Below are positions 24,550 to 37,100 of a stretch of DNA of 64,000 nucleotides, in pieces. The notes under the pieces were generated by a model. The model ran no database searches, was not told the origin of the DNA, and saw only the letters and a list, made by a program, of their open reading frames with translations. The stretch covers positions 1-64,000 of the forward strand of contig VXBA01005699.1 in NCBI GenBank assembly GCA_013399895.1. The letters are read 5' to 3'. Origin of the DNA: Serilophus lunatus (lineage: Eukaryota; Chordata; Aves; Passeriformes; Eurylaimidae). Positions within the stretch are counted from its first letter, which is position 1. Each line of letters starts with the position of its first letter. Made by a program: the position numbers and the translations under genes.

Positions 24550-25147
24550 NNNNNNNNNNNNNNNNNNNNNNNNNNNNNNNNNNNNNNNNNNNNNNNNNNN
24601 NNNNNNNNNNNNNNNNNNNNNNNNNNNNNNNNNNNNNNNNNNNNNNNNNNNNNNNNNNNNNNNNNNNNNNNNNNNNNNNNNNNNNNNNNNNNNNNNNNNN
24701 NNNNNNNNNNNNNNNNNNNNNNNNNNNNNNNNNNNNNNNNNNNNNNNNNNNNNNNNNNNNNNNNNNNNNNNNNNNNNNNNNNNNNNNNNNNNNNNNNNNN
24801 NNNNNNNNNNNNNNNNNNNNNNNNNNNNNNNNNNNNNNNNNNNNNNNNNNNNNNNNNNNNNNNNNNNNNNNNNNNNNNNNNNNNNNNNNNNNNNNNNNNN
24901 NNNNNNNNNNNNNNNNNNNNNNNNNNNNNNNNNNNNNNNNNNNNNNNNNNNNNNNNNNNNNNNNNNNNNNNNNNNNNNNNNNNNNNNNNNNNNNNNNNNN
25001 NNNNNNNNNNNNNNNNNNNNNNNNNNNNNNNNNNNNNNNNNNNNNNNNNNNNNNNNNNNNNNNNNNNNNNNNNNNNNNNNNNNNNNNNNNNNNNNNNNNN
25101 NNNNNNNNNNNNNNNNNNNNNNNNNNNNNNNNNNNNNNNNNNNNNNN
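24550..25147. other. Assembly gap (598 N)
   Basis: A run of 598 N. The odd length suggests an estimated gap rather than a fixed-size placeholder. It is bounded on the left, and apparently on the right, by CTTC repeats. Confidence 0.99.
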
Positions 25148-25555
25148 CTCCTTCCTTAATGCCTTCACTTCAGCTACACTTTCCTTATATATTGCTATTA
25201 AATATAGAATAAGCTGTTCTTCCTACCAGAAAGAGAAATTGTCTCTACAGATATAGGTCATAGCTTCTTTTACAAAACTGGGTCTTTGTTGGTTGGCAAT
25301 GTTTTTGCACATTTGGCTGTACCTCAGCACACATCACAGTATTAAGATAGTTCTAGCACACAGGCTGCCATCCTCCTCAGACAATTTCATCCTTGCAGAG
25401 CCAGAACACAGAGAAATAGGCGGTGGGATTTCACTGCCCATCTGCCTTTTGTCTGCAGTGCAGCTTCCAAGGCAACACAGTGGTTACCCTCTTCATCCCA
25501 CACAAGGGCTTCATTTTTATTTCCCAAGCCAACTTGACATTTTGCTGTCTTCTTT
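25148..25555. other. Short unique segment between gap and CR1
   Basis: About 400 bases between the assembly gap and the CR1 fragment. Nothing recognised beyond the CTTC-like first bases. Confidence 0.7.
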
Positions 25556-25970
25556 CATAGAATCATTTAGATTGTAGAATCATTTCATATCCAACCGTTA
25601 ACAGCACTGCCAAGTCCACCACTAAACTGTGTCCTTAAGTGCCATGTCTACATGATTTTTAAATACCTCCAGGGATGATGACTCTTCCCTAAAAGAATCA
25701 CTTCCCTGGGCAGCTTGCTCCAATGCCTGATCACCCTTTCAGTGAAGAAATTTTTCCTAATATCTAATCTAACCCTCTCCTTGTGCAATTTGAAGCTACT
25801 TCCTCTTGTCATACCATTCATGACTTGGGAAAAGAAATAGACCCCCACCTGGCTAAAACTTCCTTTCGGGTAGTTGTAGAGTGCAGTAAGTTCTCACCTG
25901 AGCCTCCTTTTATCCAGGCTAATCAACCTCCGTTCCCACAGCTGCTCTTCGTGTGTTTTGTTCTCATTTG
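25556..25970 (-). mobile_element. CR1 LINE 3' fragment
   Basis: On the plus strand it begins CATAGAATCATTTAGATTG, the reverse complement of the CR1 3' terminus. It then runs through CCTGGGCAGCTTGCTCCAAT and CCCTTTCAGTGAAGAA, CR1 landmarks in reverse, to CAGCTGCTCTTCGTGTG near 25960. The 3' end has a duplicated GTAGAATCATTT unit. 5'-truncated, moderately diverged, non-coding. Confidence 0.88.
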
Positions 25971-26577
25971 GAGTCTGGGAGCTTAACATTTCAGAGGAAA
26001 GTCTGAGGAAATGGTAAATTAGTCCCAGTCTTATCAGTGAGCTGTGTGTGAATAGGAGAGATTACATAGCACTAATTTTTATTCACTAAGTTTAGATCAT
26101 ACAATGGCCTTGTTTGGACAGTGAGGTGGAAAAGAGAGCAAAATATAATTTATCAGCTGAAAACGGGATCACAAAACCACAAAACACCTCCTGTTTGTTT
26201 CTTGCACACTTTGCATTTTCACACTAACCCTACCCATCAGAGACATTTCTCAGTGATGCTTTTTACTGAAGTTTTCCATCTGCTCTACCCATCCATCAAC
26301 TCTGTCACAGTCTTTGCACCCGTCTGTCCTTACAATGTTGTGCCTTTTATTGGACTATGTCAAATTTAACTATTTTTGAGAAAGGATTAGGACAGAATTT
26401 CAGTCATGCCAATTCAGCTTTATGCCTATAACTAGTTATCAAAAGTCTCACTTCCTTTTGTGAGTGTTCTTTCTTCTGAAGTTATAGCTGGATCTGAGAT
26501 AATGACAGGAAAAATAGCTGAAAGGTATAATTTTCCCTCCCCTCCCCTTCCCTTGCCTCTTCTTTTCTCTTCACTTG
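25971..26577. other. Unique segment between CR1 and the pyrimidine tract
   Basis: No gene or transposable element recognised. The last 45 bases become pyrimidine-rich and grade into the satellite arrays. Confidence 0.7.
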
Positions 26578-26827
26578 CTTCTCTTCTCTTCTCTTCTCTT
26601 CTCTTCTCTTCTCTTCTCTTCTCTTCTCTTCTCTTCTCTTCTCTTCTCTTCTCTTCTCTTCTCTTCTCTTCTCTTCTCTTCTCTTCTCTTCTCTTCTCTT
26701 CTCTTCTCTTCCCTTCCCTTCCCTTCCCTTCCCTTCCCTTCCCTTCCCTTCCCTTCCTTTCTCTCTCCTCCCCTCTTTCTCTCTTTCTCTTTCTCTTTCT
26801 CTTTCTCTTTCTCTTTCTCTTTCTCTT

Positions 26828-26858
<31 letters not shown>

Positions 26859-26861
26859 TTC
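26578..26861 (+). repeat. 284-nt pure pyrimidine tract of three successive arrays
   Basis: No purine occurs on the plus strand from 26578 to 26861. It has three blocks: about 26 copies of CTCTT (26581-26710), about nine to ten copies of CCCTT (26711-26757), then a CTTTCT hexamer array (about 26780-26861). A looser pyrimidine-rich flank (26531-26577) precedes it. Open frames on both strands through it are low-complexity artefacts (repeated Phe/Ser/Leu on plus, Lys/Arg/Glu on minus). Confidence 0.97.
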
Positions 26862-27229
26862 ATTCTTTTCCCTTCCACACAGTACAATGACAAATCTGGG
26901 TTACACAGTTTACCTTTCTGAGCACCTAAATCTTTGCTGGAAAGCTCAGTAATGAACCATATCTGGTAGTAAAATCCAATAGCATATTTTTCACTCAACT
27001 AATTAATTCATGAGATCCTATGTTTTCTAAAAGGACAGATTCAGGCATAGTTAATGTGTGTGTCTGTGTGTGCAGCCCATGCAGCATGCTCCATTCCACA
27101 CTTTTCCTTTTGAAATAAGTTTTCCTCCGAGTAGTCTGTGGGTGACACACATGCTCTTCAACATAGGCCTGCCATCCCTGCATTCAAAAGAGTGTATCTG
27201 ATAAACAGTATTATACGACAAATGGGCAG
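26862..27229. other. Unique segment between pyrimidine tract and CR1
   Basis: Nothing recognised apart from a short GTGTGTGTC patch near 27056-27072. Confidence 0.65.
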
Positions 27230-28037
27230 AAAAGAATGGTCTGAAATTCAACAAAGGCAAGCACAGGATCCTGCACCTGGGGAAGAATAACCCCAGACAC
27301 AAGTACAGACTGGGGGTCAACCTGCTGGAAATCAGCTCTGTGGAGAAGGACCTGGGGGTCCTGGTGGACCATGAACCAGCAGTGTGGCCTGGCAGACAAG
27401 AAGGCCAATGGTATCCTGGGGTGCATTAGGCAAAGCATTGCCAGCTGATCGAGGAAGACTAGATCCTGCTCTTCTAGTCAGCCCTAGTGAGGTTTCATCT
27501 GGAATGTTGTGTCCAGTTCTGAGCTCCTCACTACAAGAGAGGCATGGAGCTCTTGGAGCAAGTTTAGTGAAGGGCTACAAAGATGATTAGGGGACTGGAG
27601 CACCTCACTTGCAAGGAAGGACAGGCTGAGGGAGTTGGGCCTACCTAGTCTCAAGAAAAGATATCTAAGAGAGGATACAATCAATGTTTATGAGTTTCAG
27701 AAGGGAGAGTGTCAAGAGGATGGGTTCAGGCTCTTCTCAGTGGTGCCAAGAAATAGGACAAGATGCAACGGGCAGAAACTGATGTACAGGAAATTCCACC
27801 TAAAGAACTTCTATGGAGAAGAGCTATGGGGAAGAACTCGGTTTTTACGTAGGTAATCAAGCACTGGAACAGATTGCCCAGAGAGGATGTGGAGTCTACC
27901 TCACTAGAGACATTCAGGATCTATCTGGATGTGATCCTGTGCAATGTGCTCCAGGATGGCCCTGTTTGAGCAGGGAAGTTGGATCAGATGACCTACTGTG
28001 GCCCCTTCCAACCTGACCTATTCTGTGATTCAGTGAT
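27230..28037 (+). mobile_element. CR1 LINE 3' fragment of a different subfamily
   Basis: About 0.8 kb of CR1 in forward orientation, from AAATTCAACAAAGGCAAG through GAGAAGGACCTGGGGGTC and GGAACAGATTGCCCAGAG to the terminus CTTCCAACCTGACCTATTC and TGTGATTCAGTGATG. The TGTGATTC ending and the internal differences suggest another subfamily than the copy at 16470-19367. The reverse-transcriptase core is missing (5' truncation). Open frames across it are interrupted and short. Confidence 0.85.
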
Positions 28038-29207
28038 GTATTGCAGGCTCGCCACTCACAGAGAAGGACATAACCATGCACACTTATCTGGTGTTTTTAC
28101 ATTGTATGCGGTTCCTGGCTTCCTTACACGTAAGCAGGGCACAATGCAGAGGATCGAGTGGAGAGACTTGGTGGTTACTTCCAGTGATTAATCAGTTTTG
28201 GAGATTCCAGGAAACAGTAATCTCATACCACCATAACTTACAGGTGGACTTAGCTGCAGGAATGTCGGGAGGGGAGAGAAAAAAAAACAAAACACAATAA
28301 TGGGGGGGGAAAAAAAACAGAAAAAAATTTCTAATCTAACCAGTAGCTTTGTTAAAACATAATTTTAGTAGTTTCTATTTCTGTTCATGATTTATGCACC
28401 AGTCTGTTACATCAGATTAACTATCACACAGGAAATGTGAAATGAAAAATTCTGGTCATGACTATTTACCCAGAAGTTTTTCAGTAATTGCGATACACTG
28501 TGGGAAATCATGGCATTCAAGAGTCATGACATCAGCAGCAACTTTGCATCCTTACAAGAAAGAACATTGTACTAAAAGTATTATGAAACTTAAGAAATCA
28601 GATGTCCTAACACCTATGTGACTCGGGCTCTGTGTCTTTATTCGTGACTGCCTGATTCCTTTTAAAGACAGAAAGATTTTGCAGTTATTTCTGTAATATC
28701 CTGTACAATTTGGAAGGGAGAGGAGAGAAATATAATAGTAGAGATACACATTAGGCTCTGAAATCAAAGACCTCCTGTATGTTATGAACACTTTGAAAAT
28801 AGCGGAACTTCCATATTTGGTTTTTAGAGTCCTCAAGTGGGTGAAGATTTTTAGTTAGTTGGCTGTGGAGCTGGCTTCACTCTCAAAAGAGGAAAGATTC
28901 TTGTAGCAAGTAAGGGTGGTGAACTGACATGGTTTACCACCTACTTGTGCAGGATAAACACATAAATATTCTTCCTAGGGGATCTTCTGAAATTAGTATT
29001 TCTCCCCTCTGACTCTGATTTAATTTCTCTAATTTGAAGATTTTAGAGATCATCCCCTTCCTATACCCCTTATGCCTCATGGAAAACATAGTTCCCTCTA
29101 TCCACTGTCTTTAAAAAACATGACTCTCAGAATTCCCTATGGTTTGGTCCAGTTTTTGTGGAGAGGGAAGGAAGAGGATGAAAGCAAGAGTCCTTGCGGC
29201 AAACCTG

Positions 29208-29221
29208 AAAAAAAAAAAAAA
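29208..29221 (+). repeat. Poly(A) run of 14
   Basis: Fourteen consecutive A after CAAACCTG; no associated element recognised. Confidence 0.85.
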
Positions 29222-31104
29222 GCCTATCAACTGTAAGAATGCAGTATAACTAAAAATGACAGGATTCGGTTTTTGACAAAATCAGGCAAAGAACAGAATA
29301 TCAACAGACATGAATTAATAAAAGATATGTTATGGATTTTCATCCATAAATAGCTTAAATCTCTTTATATATTTTCCCAGAGTTAGTCAGAAGTAGATTC
29401 CTTGAAGAGCCTTCTTCATCCTAAATATATAGAATAATAATTGAAAAGAGTTTAAAGGCATGTTAAGAGTTATTCCAAGGAGAAGAATAGAAAAAGAAAT
29501 AATGAGGTAAACAGGCCTAACTTAAAGTTTAAAAGTAGGTATTATTGGATGCTTTTCTTTTGAGAACTGTCAGGCAGTGTGAATATCATGAAGTTACTGT
29601 TGGGAAAAGAAATGAACCAACAAATCTCTCCAGACTGCCAGAAGCAAACAACACTTAGCACTATTGTCAGTACAGTTTCTCCCTTGTGGCTTGAATAATG
29701 CTTGAAAATTATGATTAGATACAATTGAAACAGCCAGTGTACACAACAAAAGGCATGAGAGAATGCATTGTTAAGAAAAATCCAATTAATGAATTTTATA
29801 ACAGAGGTGGCCTACAAAAGGTAGTCTTTAGAGTGTATTTAAGAGGAATATGACCTTTTTCTCTAATATGCACAGAAACTTTTCAGATACATTAACTTAG
29901 TGACAGCTATACATGCAGGATATGTATAATTCTTAACTTGTGCGTAAAGAAAAAAATTTGTAAATGACCTTGACTGAAGAGACTTCCTTGAATCTTGATC
30001 CAAAAAGGGGCTGATTATAACTTCAGACCCACTAGTTGACACCAGCCAAGGTGACTTTTGTTCCTGTTCGTCCACACACAATCTAGTTTAACAGCTACTG
30101 TTGTTCCTTACTAATGTCATCTAAGTCCCAAAAGCAAAGAGATCAGAAGACATGGTTTTTTCATGTGTTTTTCAATGCATGCTATAGATGTGTGTCATGA
30201 AAGGATAAACAAATGAACTAGAATGTCTTCTGTCTTTTTTTTTTTACCACATTAACCAAGAAACTATTTAGGGAAATTATAAATGAGCTAGTTAAAAAGT
30301 AGACCATGCATATTTTTATTGACTGAGAAAAACATAAATGCAGCTCATGGCTTCCAAGGTATATTTTGCTAAAAACATAGAATTTCCAGCCTATAATACA
30401 CTTCTATTCCATATGTAGCACTTACTTTTCTGCTAGTGGTATAAAAAATAGTTCCTGTTGTTAGCAGTTCTAGCTATTGTCAGTTAAAATAAGCAATTAA
30501 AATAGGAAACATTTCTATTTGTTAGTGTCTTTTTTAATTATGCATACCAAAGCTTAAAACTGTACCTTTTCCTGAAACATGAAAAATGACTGTATAAGTG
30601 ATTGGTAAGATTTAATGCTTTTATTTTTGCATATTCAAGTTAAGAGCATCTTAATTTTATCACAGCCATTGTGATAGTCTTTTCTGTAAAAGGTTTTTGA
30701 GAATATTTTTTGACAAGAGAGACTGTATCTGAGTGGCTAAGTGTTTCATTCTAAATAGCAACTGCAGAAATAAAACTATAAGCAAAGGCTATGTAAGGAA
30801 TTCTTTCTTGACTTCTCATCATTTCCTCTGGTTACTGCTTGATGATTTCTGCTCCAAATTCAAATGGAGAGAAGTCCATCAAACAAGATGAGTTATATTT
30901 TAGGCTATGATTTCAATATATATGATTTACTTTAGATTAATATGAACTACAAAGACTTTCAGAACAAGGTACCGTGCATTTCAGTGTAGCAGGCAGCTAC
31001 GCTGTTCTGTCTCACAGAATGGCAGCTACCTCTGCAGACTGTCTAGTCCCATAAATTTAACAGTGCAGCCTACAGAAAACAGGATCCTAATGGTTATATA
31101 TCCA

Positions 31105-31165
31105 TAGATAGAGATTCATGGTGCTAGAAAGGCCCATTCAATCATCTAGTTGGACTTTCTGTATA
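31105..31165 (-). mobile_element. Possible old CR1 3' end fragment
   Basis: The plus strand reads GATTCATGGTGCTAGAAAGG, then CATTCAATCATCTAGTTGGA, then CTTTCTGTATA. This resembles the reverse complement of old CR1 3' ends (GGAAAGGACC..ATCATCTAGTC). Short and diverged, so it may be coincidence. Confidence 0.4.
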
Positions 31166-34100
31166 TTGAGGGGCTCTTAAATTTCACACTGTAGCTCACA
31201 ATGCAGGAGTAAATATACAGATAGTCATCTTTATCACCTATAGCAATTTGTAATAAGCTTCAGAAACCATAGCGGCGGAGCCTGTGGAGTACACGGGGGA
31301 GGACGGCCACTTCTAGGACAGAAGAAAGGTATCAACCAGAATGGATGCTTCTCTCTAAGTGTGTTTCTTCAAGTTCACTTTCTTTTATGTCTTTGCTTCT
31401 GTCACATAAAAATCTGGATGTCGTGGGCCTGCACCATGAGAAATTACTGAAATACAGACTAGCTTCTTCCGTAGCCTAGCAAGCTGTAGCACTTGAGGCC
31501 AGAAGAGAAGGTAAGATGACAGGACCTGATGGCAGGATTTTTTGAGATTTTAATGGCTTTTATTAAGCCTAAACTTAGTGGTGTCTGCAGTGGCTGAAAA
31601 TAGAGTGTGTAATCATAATAAATAGTAAGGCAAGTAGTAAGGCCAACACAGAAGACTTCAGGGGAAACCCCTGACTTGAAGGTCAAGAGCTTTACAGTGT
31701 AAATTCTGGTGTTGGCCAGAAAACATGCCAGGTTTAGAGTGTAACCGAGAAACCTAGCGTCTTTAGAAGCTGATTTGTGGATAGCCCACAAAAAACTCTT
31801 GAAAAAATTTACAGTCATGGTTTTACGTGTGTGCCTGATGGTATAAACATACCTTTCCCAAATCTGTGTTGCAGAAATGGGACATGGCAGAATAGGACAT
31901 GGAAATTCGCTTTAAAACGTCACAGAAACATGTTTTTAAACACATACCTTGATGTGTGACACCTCTGAACAGACTAGGATTTTCTAAACTTAGTCTCTAG
32001 TGCTTTTTTTTTTGATTTTCAGGCATAACTGGCCCATTCTGATTTATATGACCATCTCTACTGAGACATGTATCTGTGACTTGACTCAGAGATAAGCTAT
32101 TAATTCAGAGAAGCCCCTGTATTAAATACATATGCTATGTAGTGTTTTCTGTCACTGCGCCTTTTTCTTCCTATTTTGCCTTCATTTTCCTCTTTCATTA
32201 ATCTTTATTTCCAGATTGTTGGTTAAGTTAATGTGTTTGCACTTGGCTCATGCATCTCAGCAAACTATATGACATTTTGTATAATGCACACCTTGTCATA
32301 AATTATTACTTACTTCATAGTATGTATAACTCTGTATTTCGAACCATTCTAAATAAAGGTAAAGCAATGTCTCAGCTACTAGTGACTCACAAAATAACAT
32401 TGACAGAAGGAAGCCATTCACAAATAGAGAAATAATGAAGATTTCTTTTCAATCTAATGGGCATTAGGGGAAATATTTTAAAGTTCAGCAAGTAGTTTGA
32501 ATTTTAATATATAAGTTTACTAACACAACTCCTAATGCTGGCCATGAATTCTAAGAAGGATAAGAAAATGTCACTGCGCTATGAGATAAGGAGCCACTTA
32601 ATCTTCTCTGTCTTATTTCTTCTTTGTTCAGTTTTATTAACACAAGAACAACAGGTTTCTTTAGGTCTTGAAGTATTCTTATTTATCTCCATTTGCTGAA
32701 GTTCATTTCTAAAGTGAAAAAATAACTAGCTGAGGATCCACACAGTGTCTGTCATTCTTTGCTGTGATATAAAACAAAACCAGGAGTTCTTAATATATGA
32801 AATGAGGAAAGTTAGATAGAGTTCCTCTACCCTTCCAATTGGAAGAGGAGTGCACTACTCCCTAGGTACAAATCACCCCAACATCACTGAACATCCCTCT
32901 AGAGTTGTAGGATCCCGAAGTTTGTCTTTATTAGGAAGATAAATTTTCTAGAATCACATCATGTTCCAGTGGAAAAAATAACAAGTAAAAGCCATTTTAC
33001 GATTAATTTAAAACCCTTTAATCATCAAGCAAAGAGGAAGTTGTATTCATCCTGACAGTCTTTTATCCAAGCACCCAGTTGTAAAAGGCAAGAGTTGCAA
33101 GCAAAGCCATAAAACCTTCAAGACACCAATAAAAGCCTTTTCTACTTATCATAGCTGCAATAAGATCTGAAGCATTCCAAATGTTCAAATGAGTACTTTT
33201 CTACCTGATTTCTTGTGTGCTATGCTTACAGCATTGACTGAAGGTTGCTGTTTCTCTTTCAAATTTTGTTGAATTCCCACAAAAATGTTGAATGGATATA
33301 GTTCTTGTAGAAATCCACAGTTGTGAGCCCAGAGATGCTCAGGTGGTTTCAAAGCAATTAATAAGGGTTTGCTAGGAGGAGTGCTCAAAGCTCTAGTTGT
33401 GGAATTAAATTGTAGTAACAGCAACAAAAACCCAGTGAGATCTGCAATTTTAGATGCAAGTTTGTTCATAATTCCACAGTAGGTGTATTAAGAAAGATGT
33501 AGTATAGGCCCATACTAGTAAGCTTAATACTTGAGGAGTGAAAGTGTATTCCAAAAAATTCCTGAGAGCAGACTTGCAGAGCTGGAGAATGCTTCTTACC
33601 TGCTCTGACTTTCTGTTCCATATTTTCCTGTATTTGCTGTGATATATTGATGTAATACAATGCCAACGTGTGGGAAAAATTTGGCATTTTTCACCATATT
33701 GATGCAGTGGCTTTTCTTATGCTTGCTTTCCTGAAGGAATGGCTATCCTCAGGAAAGATCTATGTCCTCGTTTTCTATGTTCAATGTTGGAATACAATTG
33801 AAACTTTGTTTTATTCTATGGATTCTCCCACATAAATTGCTTTTTATCTCAGAAGACAATTATATCAGTTAACCATGAAGAATCTGGCAATGTTATGTGG
33901 TGCAAGAGTGGGGCAATATATAAATATCAAATCTTACTGCTACAGACTGGAAGGGAAATTCTACTTACAAAATACGTTTTTGAGAACTGAAAAGGCCAGG
34001 CTAGGCTGGACTTTACTAACAAGTTAAGTGTCCTTATCCCTGAAAGACAGGTGACACTTATGGTTAAATCAGAGTCATGACATTTGCAATTATTTTCAAG

Positions 34101-37100
34101 CAAATACACCTGCCTTCAGGGACATTACTTAAAGAAAACAAAAACTTAGACAATAGATTTTTCTTTCTCTGTGTCTTTCAAATGTCTGGAACAGCAAAAA
34201 TCTTCTATCACAAAGGCACCAATGAGGCATTAATGAACTATATGAACAGATACATGCTTTTATAATATCATGTCCAGGATGTTATCTGTTAAGGAATCCC
34301 ACATTTTAAAGAGCCAGAATAGAAGACTGGACTTGAAGCTGGGCTGAATTTCTGTTATGTTGAAAATGGCAAAGTCCTCTTCCCATTCTTAAAGGAAGCC
34401 TGGTGAGATCACAGGAGGGCTGGTTATTGGCAAATCTCTCTTCACGTGAATTTCTTCTCACTATATATTACTGAATTTCATCTAATTCACATTGCTTCTA
34501 TTTCCAAGGGAAACTATTGTGCCCTGAGTGGTATTCTGGCTTTTTTCTATGTTTAAAGCACTTCTCAGCATTGGCACCAGTAAATTTTATTATCAGACAC
34601 AGTCTTCTGTATAATAGATATTAATTAAAGGAGAGATCATCATACAGTGGGCAAGGAGTCTGGCAGGGAGATTAAAACCACTCTTTTTATAGCCCACAAA
34701 CTAAAACACAATATTTTTCAGAAGCAACAGTTGAACATGAGGGCAAAAGTATGATTGCTTATGGAACTGAGGATCTCAAAATAACAACTTCTGGGGAAGG
34801 AACAAACCCCTAGTAATCTCAATAAAGTGACAGATACAGTTAATCCCAGAACAGCAAGAAACCAAACAGATTGAGAAACAAGCTGAGTAGTAAGGATTTT
34901 TAATAAATTTCCAATTTGGAAAATATTATATGACTGGGAATAGAAATACAATACCTGTATTGATGAGGTAAAAATTACTACATGCTACTGCTGGTTCACT
35001 ACTTTGACCTCAATAACACCCTAGAACAGATTTTTGAAGTAAGGGGGGAAAATGAGGTCTGCATTTTCTTTATTAGGAACTTATTTTCAAGATAATAGAT
35101 TCATATGACTGGACAAAGCATTTGTCATAAAACAGCACGGTAAATATTGGAATATACTTCAAGCATCTAGCAGGAGCTGTCTTATACTGCTGCAGATGCA
35201 CAGACCACCTGAAACAAGTAGCTTCCACTGAGAAGTAATAGAGCATAAAAAGGAAGTTTCCCAAAGACAATGAGATCTCGAATGGTGTTTGCTACAAAAC
35301 AGATTGCCCAGTAAGCACAGCTAGTAGAGAAAAATAAAGTGAAATAATCACAAGAGCAGAGTGATGGTCTCCACTAACCGTTTTCTAGCCTGTGTCACTT
35401 CCTATGAGGACAAACTGGTTTTAGTTGTGGGGCAGGCTGGACAACTTCATTTCCATGGTCCTGTCTGTACTATTCGTGTTTTTATAATCTACTCTTGCAG
35501 AAATGAAAGGGGAATCTCACCCTCTGCCTCTAAAAGAGCTTGTATTATAGCTGAAACCCACACAATAAATTCTTTCTATGATGTACTTCATGAAAGCAGG
35601 ATTGTTCATTCAACATCTACATGTGATGTTCACACTTTTTCCATGTGCAGTTCCTGCAGAAGAGAAAATATATTATATACTTGACCAAGTAAAATATTAT
35701 CAGAGTAGCAAAGATACATCAGCTATGAACTAGTCATGAGCATTAAATATAATCCCTGTAACTTTCTAGCCCTCAGTCATACTCTATAGTGCCTGCCTTA
35801 CTATCTATAGCTACTGTATTTCTCTTCAGCATCTTTCCCATGCTGAAATACTTCTGGCTGCTCAGTGGAAATAAATTTGCACACCACTGATGCCTTCTTG
35901 AGCATCCCAGGGACGTAAGGCCTACTACAAACATGACACTCATGCTGTCTTTTAAAAGACTGGCAGAAGATGCTGCAGAAGATCATCATGCCAAAGAGTA
36001 ACTGGCAGATGTTTGGGGTTTTGGCATTTGTTTGAGATTAGCAAACTAGTATTTTACTTATGTGTGATGGGAGAAAACAAGCAAAAAACAGTAAGAATTT
36101 TTTAAAGATCTTCTTAATGTCCTTCTTTCTAAAGTACAATTCCAACACACTATTGACAGGTGTTGGGCAGGCGGGGACTTAGCAGAGGCTAAATAGGGAG
36201 AAATGAAAAGAGAAAAGCACTGGGTATCAGAGCTATCATAGGATTTCCGAGGGAGGGAAGATGGCTAGTTAGAAGAAGATTCACCAGTGACACAGAGAGG
36301 CTGCTCTTAGGGTGAATAATAGGACTGAAAGATTACTAACTGTCAGTCTGCCTGGGGAAGACAGTGGCAGGCGTGGCAGGTCTGCGTTGTGTGCAGGGGT
36401 TGAAGTGGAATCTTTACAATTCCAGCTGAATTGCTCAAATATGACATATTTCAAGAGAAGTCATTACTTTTTATTTATTTCTTCTATTATTTTTTCATTT
36501 ATCTCTCTTTTTAAAAAATACTGTCCGTAGAAATAATTATCATAACATATGAGCTGTTATAATCTGAAAAATAATTGTATGGCTCCCAAGTTTCCTCCCT
36601 CAATACATTTTTGATGGGCTCCATCTTGGTTTTTGGATGCAAGGAGAGGTAAGAACTGCCGAGATACCAAACTCCTGATTAGAAGCTGTTGGCCAGTTTC
36701 CATAAATTTTTTTTTCCACTACCACTTAAGCTACGCATCCTGGGAATCAACAAAGAAGATATGGAATTGTAGGGCTCTTGAGCTTCATCCTGGATGCATA
36801 CGCCTAAAAAAGGCTTTAAACATCAGGAAAAAAAAGCATTTCATTTCTCTGCTATTGCTGCATCAACCACTTCAGTATATTTTCAGTGGGTTTAGATGTC
36901 TTTTATTTACAATAACCTTACCAGCAACATGATCCAAATACTAGCTTAATTCCTAATATTTATTTTTTGCTGGCCTTCTTGAGCATGTGTTGCTCACAAA
37001 AATCAACCCATGTGACCAGTTTGAAGGTAGTTGTCTCTTAAGCATGAATCTATGTAGGTGGTTGAGTGTTGATTACTTGGAGTGTTTGCTCTCACACTTT

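Noticed and set aside
24434..25168. 244-codon minus-strand frame across the gap
   Set aside because: Mostly translated Ns with KEGR repeats from the CTTC array; no real coding evidence.
26432..26998. 188-codon minus-strand frame rich in Lys/Arg/Glu, and plus-strand Phe/Ser/Leu frames
   Set aside because: Translation of the pyrimidine satellites. Pentamer repeats stay open in all frames when the unit lacks stop words.
31005..31100. CACAGAATGGCAGC.. as another CR1 3' end
   Set aside because: Only about 15 bases resemble CR1; too short to claim separately from the nearby 31105-31165 scrap.
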